From Betaproteobacteria bacterium SCN1 (GTDB lineage: Bacteria; Pseudomonadota; Gammaproteobacteria; Burkholderiales; Thiobacillaceae), in contig WBSF01000001.1 in assembly GCA_008923315.1 (NCBI GenBank), positions 310,001 to 374,000 of the forward strand: a stretch of DNA of 64,000 nucleotides, read 5' to 3'. The position numbers and the translations under genes are program-made. The notes below the pieces were generated by a model. The model searched no databases and was not told the DNA's origin. It saw nothing but the letters and a program-made list of their open reading frames with translations. Of this stretch, positions 52,985 to 61,816 are shown in pieces. The first letter of the stretch is position 1. The number at the start of each line of letters is the position of its first letter.

Positions 52985-54921
52985 GGTTCCCGCAGGCCTG
53001 CCTTCTCATTACATGCGCCGCTCTTGCTCCGCTGCTGCTGGGGGGCTGCTCGATCCTGCGCGAGTTCGGCCCAGTGGTTGAAGTTCATACGCTACCTACC
53101 AGGGAGGCCATCGAACTCAAGCGCGGCGACATCCTGACACGTGGCAAGCTCAGCGATGCGACTGTCCAGACCATCAGGGTGGCGGCATTGGATGAGCAGG
53201 CATGCGCAAAGCCGATCTCCTCGGAGTGCGCGGAGGCCTTGGCTACCGTGACGGGGGTTGCCACGGATAGACGCCTGGCTGCACTGTCCGAACTATGGCT
53301 GGCGCAGGCTCAGGCCATGAAGCCCGGTTCAGCGCAGCAAGCCGCCTGGCTTGAGACGATTCGCTATGCCTATGCTTATCTGTTCCTTGGTGACCATACT
53401 CCGGGAGAGCGGGCCTTCGAGGATCGCCAGACCCAAGTGCGGGATTGGTATAACTATGCCGTCGAGCATGCGGCCACCGGCATGTTCGAAGTTCGGCAAC
53501 AAATGCCGACGCAGTTGCCCGACCAGACCAGTTGGAACATTGCAGGCTGGGAACTGAAGCTGGATATGCGCGGCGCGCGCTTACCGGGCAGTACGGCGGT
53601 GCCAGCCGAACTCCTGCCAGCCTCGTCCCTGTCTTTCCGTGGATTGCGTAGCCTCTACCGGCGCGACGGCTTTGGCGCCGAGCTTGTGGCGGTCATTCCG
53701 GACGAGTCCCTGAGCGCCGCCCCAACTCGGGGTGGTCGCCCAGCGGCAAAACATGATCAGCAACCGCTGCCCTGGAGCGAGATGCCCGCGCCGTCCATGA
53801 CGGTTCTGCTGCATCCCGACGGAGACAACTTGGACAGCGTGCTGCATGCTCGTACAGCCCGTCTGACGGTGCATGACCCCTATGTGGAATCGGCCATTAT
53901 GCTGCGCGGCCAACGTGTGCCGCTGGCGGCCAATTTCACGGCCGGCTATGGCGTATGGCTGGCCCGTGCCAATTTCAACCGCCAGTCGCTGCGCAGCCTG
54001 CTCGGGCGCGAGGGTGGCATCGACCGCCCGCACGTCTACTTGATGCAGCCCTACGATCCGAACAGGCGGATCATCGTCATGCTGCACGGACTGGCCAGCA
54101 GCCCTGAAGCCTGGGTGGAACTCGCCAACGAAATCCTGGGCGATGAGGCGCTGCGCCAGCATTACCAAATCTGGCAGGTCTACTACCCGACCAATATGCC
54201 GATCGCATTGAACCACGCGATGATTCGCAGAGCGCTCGGGGATACGCTGGCGCATTTCGATCCTTCCGGCCAGGCGCCGGCATCGTCCGACCTTGTACTG
54301 GTGGGGCATAGCATGGGCGGGGTCATCGCGCGGTTGATGGTGTCGTCAACCGACCAGTCGCTGGTGCAGCTGGCTGCGGATCGCAGTCGGCTGACGCCGC
54401 AGCAGATCAAACGCATAGATCCGATGTTGCGCTTCGAGCCCTTCCCGAATGTCAGCAGTGCCATCTTCATCGCGGCGCCTCATCGGGGCACATCGGTCGC
54501 GGGTGGACGCCTGGGGCGCTGGATGGCGGGATTTATCCGCTTTCCCATTACGGTGCTCGAAGAACTCGCCCATACACTGGCACCCAATGCGGCCGCCAGC
54601 AGCCGTGAAAGCCTGGCAACCATTCCCAATAGCGTGAACAATCTCGACGAAAACGATCCGTTCGTGCGTACGGCGGCGGGCTTTCCCATCTCATCCCAGG
54701 TGCGCTATCACTCGATCGTGGCCCAAGCCAATTCCGAAGTGGCCCTCGATGATTCCGATGACGGTCTTGTGCCTTATCGCAGCGCACATCTTCCCGGCGC
54801 ACAGTCCGAGAAAGTCATTATTTCGGGGCACAGCGTGCAACAGAGCGCGGCCGCGATACTGGAGATCCAGCGTATTCTGAGAGAGGACATGGCTCTGCGG
54901 GAAGCGCATTTACAGCCATAG
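52981..54921 (+). CDS. Lipase-like alpha/beta-hydrolase lipoprotein
   Basis: 646 residues. Lipoprotein signal with LGGC (Cys 23). The N-terminal ~300 residues are of unknown fold; the C-terminal half is an alpha/beta hydrolase with IIVMLHGLASSPEAWVELANEI, nucleophile box VGHSMGG (S444), AAPHRGTSVAGGRLGRW and a late ISGHSVQQ histidine. Probably an envelope-anchored esterase or phospholipase. Translationally coupled to the DUF4105 gene (ATGA), so both may act on the same lipid or lipoprotein. Confidence 0.85.
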   Translation: MRFPQACLLITCAALAPLLLGGCSILREFGPVVEVHTLPTREAIELKRGDILTRGKLSDATVQTIRVAALDEQACAKPISSECAEALATVTGVATDRRLAALSELWLAQAQAMKPGSAQQAAWLETIRYAYAYLFLGDHTPGERAFEDRQTQVRDWYNYAVEHAATGMFEVRQQMPTQLPDQTSWNIAGWELKLDMRGARLPGSTAVPAELLPASSLSFRGLRSLYRRDGFGAELVAVIPDESLSAAPTRGGRPAAKHDQQPLPWSEMPAPSMTVLLHPDGDNLDSVLHARTARLTVHDPYVESAIMLRGQRVPLAANFTAGYGVWLARANFNRQSLRSLLGREGGIDRPHVYLMQPYDPNRRIIVMLHGLASSPEAWVELANEILGDEALRQHYQIWQVYYPTNMPIALNHAMIRRALGDTLAHFDPSGQAPASSDLVLVGHSMGGVIARLMVSSTDQSLVQLAADRSRLTPQQIKRIDPMLRFEPFPNVSSAIFIAAPHRGTSVAGGRLGRWMAGFIRFPITVLEELAHTLAPNAAASSRESLATIPNSVNNLDENDPFVRTAAGFPISSQVRYHSIVAQANSEVALDDSDDGLVPYRSAHLPGAQSEKVIISGHSVQQSAAAILEIQRILREDMALREAHLQP

Positions 54922-55015
54922 ACAACTGCCATCTGCTGTGCGCGGCCGAGCTGATTTCGGATTTCGTATGGGCGTAATGCATTCATCTGAATGCGCAAAG
55001 AGCATCAGACTTACT

Positions 55016-55183
55016 GTTGCCCGCTCGACGCTGGCACAGTGGGTCGGTGCGTGCGGCGCGCAACTGCAGCCGATGGTAAAGGCGCTGGATGACGAACTGC
55101 GTCGCCACGTGGTGCTGCACGCCCACGAGACGCCGATGCTCAAGCCCAAGCATCTTGGCGACGGCAAGGCGTACCCAACGTGA
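55016..55183 (+). pseudogene. IS66 transposase fragment
   Basis: VARSTLAQWVGACGAQLQPMVKALDDEL then HVVLHAHETPMLKP match the start of the IS66 TnpC catalytic domain, where the normal LHADETP has its catalytic Asp changed to His. No start, no TnpA/TnpB and no inverted repeats are visible. It is an inert IS66 scar. Confidence 0.75.
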
Positions 55184-55449
55184 TCCGCCGTCTGGCGGCG
55201 ACCCAGCCCATGCTCGACAAGATCGTCGGCCACCAACGCCACATCGCTCAGGCCTACGGCATATCGATGGAGCATGCGCGCTGGCTGTTGACCACCGTGG
55301 CGTTCCACTGCCTTGCCGTGGCCGACACGGTGTACTCGGTCGCCGAACGGGAACCCGTCGTGGATGCAGACCGTGCGACGGAGGAAGCCGAGATGGAGGC
55401 CGAACTCAACAGGGCATGCACGCACTCATTGTTGGCATGCTGGCCTTGA
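55180..55449 (+). CDS. Hypothetical protein fragment
   Basis: A 89-residue frame from a GTG, reading IRRLAATQPMLDKIVGHQRHIAQAYGISMEHARWLLTTVAFHCLAVADTVYSVAE with a helical, protein-like pattern. I do not recognise it and it lacks a good start, so it may be the tail of a gene broken by the IS66 insertion. Confidence 0.35.
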   Translation: MIRRLAATQPMLDKIVGHQRHIAQAYGISMEHARWLLTTVAFHCLAVADTVYSVAEREPVVDADRATEEAEMEAELNRACTHSLLACWP

Positions 55450-55496
55450 TGGATGCTGATGGCCTTTCAGGAGATAGTTGATCGTCGTTCTCGTTT

Positions 55497-55979
55497 GTGG
55501 GGGTTGAATGGAAATCCAGGGATGCCGTAATTGAGGAGCCTGGACGGCGTATCGTTCAGGAACAAACACGCACGGGCGGCCAGGCCCTGCCGTGGCTCGA
55601 CATGACGGCCTTCCTGCGCGGGGCCATCGACCTTGCGCTAGACAACCATGCCAATGCGCCACGCAGCAATACGCAATGGGTGTTCTTCGACCGTGGCCTG
55701 ATCGACGCGGCGGCAGCACCCCAGGCACTGGACGGCACTACTATTCTGGACACGATTGCCCAGTCGCATCGCTACCACTCGCGCATCTTTCTGGCCCCGC
55801 CGTGGCCTGAAATCTATGTGCAGGACGAAGAACGCCGTCACAGCATGGATGAAGCGCGGGCTGAATTCGAGCGGCTTCAGCGCACCTATCCAGCGCTGGG
55901 CTATGCGGTATCGCGGTTGCCCAAGATCAGAGTGGCGCAACGCGCTGACTTTGTGCTGGACACCTTGGCTAGCCGCTAA
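55497..55979 (+). pseudogene. AAA-family ATPase missing its P-loop
   Basis: 160 residues matching the predicted AAA_28-type ATPases from VIEEPGRRIVQEQTRTGGQALPWLDMTAFLRGAIDLALDNH onward, through FFDRGLIDA (Walker B-like) to PALGYAVSRLPKIRVAQRADFVLDTL. The ~30 N-terminal residues with the Walker A loop are gone, replaced by the IS66 debris region, so the product should not bind nucleotide. Confidence 0.7.
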
Positions 55980-56029
55980 CCTACCAAGGCGAACTCTACC
56001 GTATCTCACCGCCACGTAGGACTCCATGC

Positions 56030-57892
56030 TCAAATCTCTTGCGTAACTCTGAGATAAGGATTGTTGGGTGGTACTGCATCGAACAACCAATTCGCATCGA
56101 TCAGCAAATACCCATGCAGCTTCCGGGACTTGCGCGGCCCGGTGACTTCACAGATCCAGATGTTCAAGCCGCTGTCGTGCTTTCGATGCAACCCCAGTTT
56201 CTCAAAGCGCTTCTGCACCCACTGCCAATCCGGCATCTTGTCCTGCCGTGCCAGCGTGCCGACATGAGGGTGCTCCTGGACGTAGCGCTGGAACACACCT
56301 GGGCTGACCAAGTAGGCCGTGTCATTCACGGAATGCACGAGCGCTTTTGCGTCGTTGATGATGAGCCGGCGCGAAGCAATTCCCTGTTTCAGCCACATCA
56401 TGAAATGTTCGCCTGACGGGGGCGCTGCTGTTAGGGGTGGTTTAGCAGTAGATGGTGGTGGCGAAGGAAGCACTGCGGCAGTCGCTGGCATAGGAGTGCT
56501 GGGGTCTGCGGGGTAGCTTCTCTGTGCAACCGGCTCCACATCCTGCTCGGCACCAGGCGAGCCGCTCGTGCTCACCATTGCCAGCATGTCCTCCATGACA
56601 TCGGACACGGGCTGGGCCTTAGGCGGTGAGGCGGTGACGGTACTACTGCCTTCCCAAGATGGAAGTTTCTGACCGTTCGGGGCTGCCTTCGCCATGGCCG
56701 CAGGCGGCATTTTCGGCGCCTCGGCGTCGTTTTCGGCGACTGCCGCGTCGATCGCTACCGTGCCTGCAAAAGGCGTCGGTCGCTCGCCAGATTCCCAGAT
56801 CAGCGCAGGAGCGAGGCGCAACAGGGTGAACGAGTGGGACCAGCCGGTGGAACTGGTTATGGTCGCGCGCCAAATAGCCTTGCCGTCGGGCGCCGGCTGC
56901 AACATGCCGTGATCCTGGAGGACGTTGAACACCGCGGTGTTGTTCGCAGGGATGCCATCGACGCCTTGGGACAGCAGGTGCGCACGCAGTTTGTCCGAGA
57001 CCGTTTTGCTCACCAGCCACAGGGCATCGTCGGTGAGCCAGCCATCGGAGGCTTCCGGCTGGTTCAGTTTCAACTGTTCCTTGAGCAGGTAGCGCAACCC
57101 GTCGAGCAGCTTGCGCTGCAGCGCGTGCTTGGGCGCAGCCATGGCGCGGGCCGGATCGCCGCCCAGCTCCTGGGCCACCGAGGCCCGGTCTGCCTGCACG
57201 ACAAGTTCGCCCAGTACGCCGGCGTGCTCGTACTGCCCGGCCAGGACGTAGAGCAGTGGTGCCCACAGGGACGGATAGCCGCTGAGCCAGTCCAGGGCCT
57301 CACGGTCGAGCAGTTGGTGGTAGAGCAAACCTGTCGCGGCGCTGTGCAGGCGGTACTCGCGATCGTCGCGGTAGCGGAATCGGTATGGCTGGCGCAGCGG
57401 GCCGTGCCAAGGGTGCCAGATGCTGCCGTCGGCCAGCTCGACGTGCAGATCGACGGCGATCTTGCCGATGTCGTGCAGCAGCGCGGCGTAGGCGACGGCG
57501 GCGGTCCAGGCTTCGGACTGTGCCGCTTGGTCTTCGGGGCTGGCGCCGATGGGCAGCAGATGGGACTGCCGCAGTTTCAGACTGTAGGCGACGATTTCGA
57601 GGCCGTGGTCGAGCATGCCGCCCAGATAGGCATGGTGATGCGCCTCGGAGGCCGGGAAGGCCTGGACCAGCTCGGCGTAGCGTTCCAGGGGCGCTCGGTA
57701 CAGCGTGGCGAATTGCCTGCGCGACAGCGAGGTGCGCTGCCAAATGTGCTCCAGCAGCTTCTGCCGGCGCGGGGTGGCCAGCAGCGATGCGGCCGACTCG
57801 GGCCGCATCAACCCTTTCGGGAGGACGGTGGCGGGTGCTGGCGGTGGCGCGCCGGCGACCGGGGGCCGTTTTCGCTGGAACAGGGAGAGCAT
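56030..57892 (-). CDS. traI: MobH-family relaxase TraI
   Basis: 620 residues. N-terminal TraI_2 relaxase domain (~25-330) with HHHAYLGGMLDHGLEIV and ALLHDIGKIAVDLHV, the HD-type histidines of MobH enzymes. A proline/alanine-rich linker follows, then a C-terminal TraI_2_C domain (~510-620) with MMWLKQGIASRRLIINDAKALVH and HRKHDSGLNIWICEVTGPRKSRKLHGYLL. Nicks oriT and leads the strand into the type IV channel. The start at 57892 (MLSLFQRK) is chosen by homology; the frame is open to 57967. Confidence 0.92.
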   Translation of the reverse strand: MLSLFQRKRPPVAGAPPPAPATVLPKGLMRPESAASLLATPRRQKLLEHIWQRTSLSRRQFATLYRAPLERYAELVQAFPASEAHHHAYLGGMLDHGLEIVAYSLKLRQSHLLPIGASPEDQAAQSEAWTAAVAYAALLHDIGKIAVDLHVELADGSIWHPWHGPLRQPYRFRYRDDREYRLHSAATGLLYHQLLDREALDWLSGYPSLWAPLLYVLAGQYEHAGVLGELVVQADRASVAQELGGDPARAMAAPKHALQRKLLDGLRYLLKEQLKLNQPEASDGWLTDDALWLVSKTVSDKLRAHLLSQGVDGIPANNTAVFNVLQDHGMLQPAPDGKAIWRATITSSTGWSHSFTLLRLAPALIWESGERPTPFAGTVAIDAAVAENDAEAPKMPPAAMAKAAPNGQKLPSWEGSSTVTASPPKAQPVSDVMEDMLAMVSTSGSPGAEQDVEPVAQRSYPADPSTPMPATAAVLPSPPPSTAKPPLTAAPPSGEHFMMWLKQGIASRRLIINDAKALVHSVNDTAYLVSPGVFQRYVQEHPHVGTLARQDKMPDWQWVQKRFEKLGLHRKHDSGLNIWICEVTGPRKSRKLHGYLLIDANWLFDAVPPNNPYLRVTQEI

Positions 57893-58027
57893 GCGGGTGT
57901 CCTGTGGCGGGCCGACCGGGAGGCCTTTTTGCCTTTTCGAGGTAGGGCCTTTCCCCTTGCACCCCATTCCCTTGCCGTTTCGGCCCTTTGGCCTTTAACC
58001 GTTTCGGTATAGCGGGGCCTGGGTTGC

Positions 58028-58050
58028 GGTTCCAGCGTCAATGTGGAACC
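58028..58050. other. Candidate oriT inverted repeat
   Basis: GGTTCCA-GCGTCAATG-TGGAACC, a perfect 7-bp inverted repeat with a 9-base spacer, extendable with one bulge. It lies about 140 bp upstream of the relaxase start, a usual place for oriT. The nick site is not identifiable by eye. Confidence 0.4.
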
Positions 58051-58145
58051 CGCACGAATGGATTGCGCGGCGACCAGCCGCTGGCCTCGGCCTATGCTGC
58101 GGAGACGCTGTTTTCGCCAGGTAGGTTGCTCTCTAGGCGTCAAAG

Positions 58146-58174
58146 TTGACAAATGCGACAAAGGCGACTAGAGT
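58146..58174 (+). promoter_or_regulatory. Sigma-70 promoter of the toxin-antitoxin pair
   Basis: TTGACA (58146-58151), 17-bp spacer, TAGAGT (58169-58174), 33 bp before the antitoxin start. Repeated GCGAC strings overlap the spacer and could be the antitoxin operator. Confidence 0.7.
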
Positions 58175-58207
58175 AAGTCCTGTCTCAAACCTACCTGGGA
58201 GATGACC

Positions 58208-58834
58208 ATGCCCACCGCCATTGAATTCATTGCCGACCGTCTGCCGCGTGTCACCGTGGAGGATGTGCGCCGCTTCGCGGATACCGTCGAAATCCGGGAT
58301 GCGCCGGCTTTCGCGGCCGAGTTGCAGGCGTTCATTCACGAGCGCGTGGAGGCGGTAAAGCTGCCAGCCAACCTCGAAGGTGAAACGGTGGAGCACGCCT
58401 TGAAGCGTAAGACGGCTGCGCTGCGCGCTGAGACGCGCTGGGCGCCGACTGAAACCGACGTCCAGCGAGGCCGCGCCGTGCTGCTGGAAACCTTCAACCA
58501 GCCGCACAACCTGCCGCCCGCGGAGTACGCCAAGCTGGCGGACAAGTCGCGCCAGCAGATCTACAAGGACATCCTCGCCCGTCGGCTGCTGGCGCTGAAC
58601 GTGGGGCCGCGAGGCCAGAAACTGCCCGACTGGCAGCTCGACCCGGTGAAGCAGCAGTTGACCCAAACCGTGCTTCAGGAGGTCGAGGGCATCGACCCTT
58701 GGACGATCTACCGCGCACTGTCCGAACCGCTCGAAGGCTTGGGCGGCCGCTCGCCAGTGGATGCGGTGACGCATGGCACGATCGACGACGTGGCCGAGGC
58801 CGTGTTCAACGTGCTGGGCGTTCAGGTGCATTGA
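58208..58834 (+). CDS. Antitoxin of RES/Xre-type pair (MbcA/ParS-like)
   Basis: 208 residues. The ATG at 58208 follows GGGAG by 6 bp; the ATG at 58202 would abut the site. The C-terminal part, WTIYRALSEPLEGLGGRSPVDAVTHG, is the toxin-binding domain typical of Xre/MbcA/ParS antitoxins. It starts 12 bp-spaced with the RES gene. Likely autoregulates the operon. Confidence 0.8.
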   Translation: MPTAIEFIADRLPRVTVEDVRRFADTVEIRDAPAFAAELQAFIHERVEAVKLPANLEGETVEHALKRKTAALRAETRWAPTETDVQRGRAVLLETFNQPHNLPPAEYAKLADKSRQQIYKDILARRLLALNVGPRGQKLPDWQLDPVKQQLTQTVLQEVEGIDPWTIYRALSEPLEGLGGRSPVDAVTHGTIDDVAEAVFNVLGVQVH

Positions 58835-58846
58835 AGCGAGATCGCC

Positions 58847-59479
58847 ATGAGCCACGAGCTGCCTTCGTTCCTGATCGATGCCGGTGAGCTGCTCCAGCAT
58901 GTGAGCCGCGTCGTCTATCGGGGCAGCCCGCTGTACTATGGCCGCAGCAGCACCAATCGCTACGATGACCCGGCCCAGGCCTACGGGGTGCTCTACCTGG
59001 GGCGCGACCTGCCCACGGCGCTGATGGAGTCGGTGTTTCATAAGCACCAGTGGCTTGCGGACACGAAGCGCTCGATCGCGCTGAAAGAAGTCCAGAGCCG
59101 GATGGTGCGCGCAGTGGGCGTGATGGACGACGTGCTTCTGGCCGACCTCACGGCGCCGGGCGTCATGGCGGGCTACTTCGGCCTGAACCTGGAGCAGTTG
59201 GCCAGCCGCGACTACACGCACACGCAGCAGGTGTCGGCCCAGGTGCATGCGATGCTTGGAGATGACGGCCAGGTGCTGTTCGACGGGGTGCTCTATCCGT
59301 CGCGCAACAACTATCCCGCCAAGAGCATCGCGCTGTTCGAGCGTGCCAGCGCGAAGGTCAGTGTCATCGAGGACATCGATCTCGTTGACCATGTGGACTG
59401 GCCGCGTTTCGTTGCTACATACCGCATCGGCGTGGAGCCCGACCCTGGCCCGTTGGAACCGGATGACGAAGCGTCCTGA
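58847..59479 (+). CDS. RES-domain toxin (NAD-degrading type)
   Basis: 210 residues. RES fold with VVYRGSPLYYGRSSTNRYDDPAQAYGVLYLG (conserved Arg and Tyr) and LPTALMESVFH (Glu), the residues that name the family along with a later Ser. Characterised members deplete NAD+ by phosphorolysis or hydrolysis. Paired with the preceding antitoxin; probably stabilises the ICE. Confidence 0.85.
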   Translation: MSHELPSFLIDAGELLQHVSRVVYRGSPLYYGRSSTNRYDDPAQAYGVLYLGRDLPTALMESVFHKHQWLADTKRSIALKEVQSRMVRAVGVMDDVLLADLTAPGVMAGYFGLNLEQLASRDYTHTQQVSAQVHAMLGDDGQVLFDGVLYPSRNNYPAKSIALFERASAKVSVIEDIDLVDHVDWPRFVATYRIGVEPDPGPLEPDDEAS

Positions 59480-59563
59480 AGCAGCAAGAGAACACATTGA
59501 AGCCCTAAACAGAATGAAATGGACCAAACTGAAATAGGCATCCCTCAGCAGTAGGAGACGACC

Positions 59564-59923
59564 ATGAACACCACGACTCGCACCAGCACCGCAGAACGCC
59601 TCGGCCGCGCCTTTGGCCGCGGATGGCGTGCCTACGCGCGCTGTGAACGGCGGGCGTCGAACTGGTTGGTTTCCAAGGGCATGCCGACGGCTGGAGCCAC
59701 CGCGCTCGTGTGGATGGTTAAGCTGGCTGCGCTCGGGGTGCTGCTGTACACCACCTTCTGGCTGGCCCTGGTGATGGTGTGCGTCATGGTGGTTGCCTGG
59801 ATGGCCCGCAACACCGACTTGGGCGAGGAGTTGCCCGAGCCAGAGTGGCGAAACGGACCAGCAGGATTCGGCCTATACACCTACGAGGGTTTCCGCATTG
59901 ATCCTCATGTCGAGGACGACTAG
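59564..59923 (+). CDS. DUF3742 ICE protein
   Basis: 119 residues. Opens with an RLGRAFGRGWRAYARCERRASNWLVSKG basic helix, then hydrophobic segments (WMVKLAALGVLLYTTFWLALVMVCVMVVAWM) and a WRNGPAGFGLYTYEGFRIDPH tail, matching DUF3742 proteins of PFGI-1-type ICEs. It lies 6 bp from the convergent TraG-N gene. Function unknown. Confidence 0.88.
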   Translation: MNTTTRTSTAERLGRAFGRGWRAYARCERRASNWLVSKGMPTAGATALVWMVKLAALGVLLYTTFWLALVMVCVMVVAWMARNTDLGEELPEPEWRNGPAGFGLYTYEGFRIDPHVEDD

Positions 59924-59929
59924 CAGCGA

Positions 59930-61453
59930 TCACTTCTTCGACACTGCATTGATCGCAATGCTTCCTCCCCTTCCGCCAGCAGCCTTGGCATCTCCGGTGG
60001 CTCCTGCGAGGCCTTGCAACACGTTGCCGGCACGAACGCCCGCCCAAGCCAAGGCCATGATCCAGAACGTAGGCAGTACGATGAACATCGTGCCCGTGAC
60101 AAACATCAGGAGCATGTCTCCGAAGGCGTTGTTCAGCCCCACCAGCGGGTCGAAGTTGGTGTGCGGCCGATTCCAGCCGAACCCCCAGCCATAGAGCGCA
60201 TCCAGGATCGTCGAATCGATCCAGCGCGCAAGCTGAAACCAGAAGTCCGTGAAGAAGAGCGCGAACTGCACGACGCTGACGGTAACGACCGTCTTCAGAT
60301 CGTAGGTGCCTACGACCAGCACAAGCGGGATGCAGATGACCAGCGCCATCTTGAGCAAGGCGAGGACCATGGGCAGAGACTGTCTCACGACGTCCATGGC
60401 GGGAAACGCGGCAATCGCGCCGACGGCCATCCCAACGTCTCCCGTGGCCCGCGTCACGATGTTCGGCAAGGTCTTGTCGATCTGGCCGCCATAGTCCGTA
60501 TAGACGCTACCCTGGTTCAATTTCTGTTGCCGCGGTGACGCGATGGCGCGGATCACCGAGTCGTCCACCTCGGCCCTGCTCAGGAACCCGGCCCAGCCTG
60601 CCAGGCGATTCAACAGGTTCGGGTCCACCTGTCCCAGCAGGCGTGCCCGCAGGCCATTGCCGCCATCGGCCCACCACTGCCTGCAGGTCGGGTAGCCGCC
60701 ACCGCTGCCCACCTGTGCAAGCCCCGCATCGCGGGTGCTGTCGTAGGGCCAGTCGTCGCGCGGCGTGCTTGAGCGGTAGGTGTCGTAGTAGCCGCCCGTG
60801 TCCGTGAAAAACCTCGACCCTATCCAGGTCACGTCGTGCATCTGCTGCTCATCAAGCTGAGGGCGCTGCATGAACAATTTGGCCCGCGCAGGCCCATAGC
60901 AATCCCGCGAGAAATCCGCTACTTCCTGAGCCAGTACCGGGTCGTCAATGCGGGTCGCGTCGATCTCCATGCGCATCTGCCGCAGGTCCGTGCCGCATGG
61001 GATCGCCGCCACCGAGGCGCTCGTGACGGCGCGCGAGAGCGCGTGCATGAAAGCCCACCAGACCGGCACCTTCGCCGACTGGTTGTTGATGGTGCTGAAG
61101 GACTGCGACCAGCCGGTATCCGTGGGCTGCGGCACGCTGACCTGGCACTGGGCCGAGCGCGAGCTGTCGTACTGGATGGTGTTGAGGTCCACGTCGATGA
61201 ACGGGATGCCAGCGAACATCACCACCACGATGGCGACGAAGACCCGGTTCTCGATGCGCGCAGCCGAGAGCACGCCCTTGTTGCCTTCGTCGGCACCTTC
61301 CGCACGGGCCTTCAACCACTCCTGCACGATGATGGCGACGAACGGCAGCGCGAATACTCCGCTCGACACCAGCACCGCCCAGATGCCGTTGTTGACGATC
61401 CAGGACACCAGCGTCAGGTAGTACTCCAGGTAGTCGGTCGTAAAAAGCGTCAT
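59930..61453 (-). CDS. TraG N-terminal-domain conjugal transfer protein
   Basis: 507 residues. Membrane helices near 15-45, ~72-90 and a C-terminal cluster (~355-480), around a central cysteine-containing periplasmic part (CYGPARAKLFMQRPQLDEQQ; GGYPTCRQWWADGGNGLR). Similar to the TraG_N proteins of ICE type IV systems (mating-pair stabilisation). Last gene of a minus-strand transfer run that enters from the right. Confidence 0.9.
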   Translation of the reverse strand: MTLFTTDYLEYYLTLVSWIVNNGIWAVLVSSGVFALPFVAIIVQEWLKARAEGADEGNKGVLSAARIENRVFVAIVVVMFAGIPFIDVDLNTIQYDSSRSAQCQVSVPQPTDTGWSQSFSTINNQSAKVPVWWAFMHALSRAVTSASVAAIPCGTDLRQMRMEIDATRIDDPVLAQEVADFSRDCYGPARAKLFMQRPQLDEQQMHDVTWIGSRFFTDTGGYYDTYRSSTPRDDWPYDSTRDAGLAQVGSGGGYPTCRQWWADGGNGLRARLLGQVDPNLLNRLAGWAGFLSRAEVDDSVIRAIASPRQQKLNQGSVYTDYGGQIDKTLPNIVTRATGDVGMAVGAIAAFPAMDVVRQSLPMVLALLKMALVICIPLVLVVGTYDLKTVVTVSVVQFALFFTDFWFQLARWIDSTILDALYGWGFGWNRPHTNFDPLVGLNNAFGDMLLMFVTGTMFIVLPTFWIMALAWAGVRAGNVLQGLAGATGDAKAAGGRGGSIAINAVSKK

Positions 61454-61468
61454 GGCGCGGCTCCCTCT

Positions 61469-61816
61469 TCAGCTCTGCATCAGCAGGCTGGCTTCCAGCG
61501 CCACGATGGCGACGACGCCGGCGATCTCGCTGCGCACCAGGCGTCGCCGCGCTTGCGCGTCTTCCTCGCGGGCCAGCAGCCGGCGGCGCATCCAGACCCA
61601 GCCATAGACCGTCGCGCCGTACAGGCACAGCCGCCACACCAGGAAGTAGCCCGCGCTGGCAGCCAGCCACCGCTCCCAGCCGGCAACGCTGCCGACGAGG
61701 TAGATGCCGACGAGATTGGCGCCCACGGCCGCGGCGATGATGACCACCGCCAGGAGCAGCGCCTTTGCCGCGCGCCGGCTGAAAAGCCAGCGCGGGCGCA
61801 GCCAGGCCGCGTTCAT
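61469..61816 (-). CDS. Small ICE membrane protein
   Basis: 115 residues with three hydrophobic helices (LLLAVVIIAAAVGANLVGIYLVG; AASAGYFLVWRLCLYG; IAGVVAIVALEASLLM) and a basic loop WMRRRLLAREEDAQARRRL. Start overlaps the stop of the PFL_4711-type gene (ATGA). A protein of this kind occupies this slot in related ICEs; its role in transfer is unknown. Confidence 0.75.
   Translation of the reverse strand: MNAAWLRPRWLFSRRAAKALLLAVVIIAAAVGANLVGIYLVGSVAGWERWLAASAGYFLVWRLCLYGATVYGWVWMRRRLLAREEDAQARRRLVRSEIAGVVAIVALEASLLMQS

Larger units (their letters stand above)
57893..58207. other. Intergenic region between traI and the RES module
   Basis: 315 bp without a gene, pyrimidine-rich on the plus strand near traI (repeated GGCCTTT/CCGTTTCGG strings), with an inverted repeat and a strong promoter listed separately. 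Confidence 0.5.
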
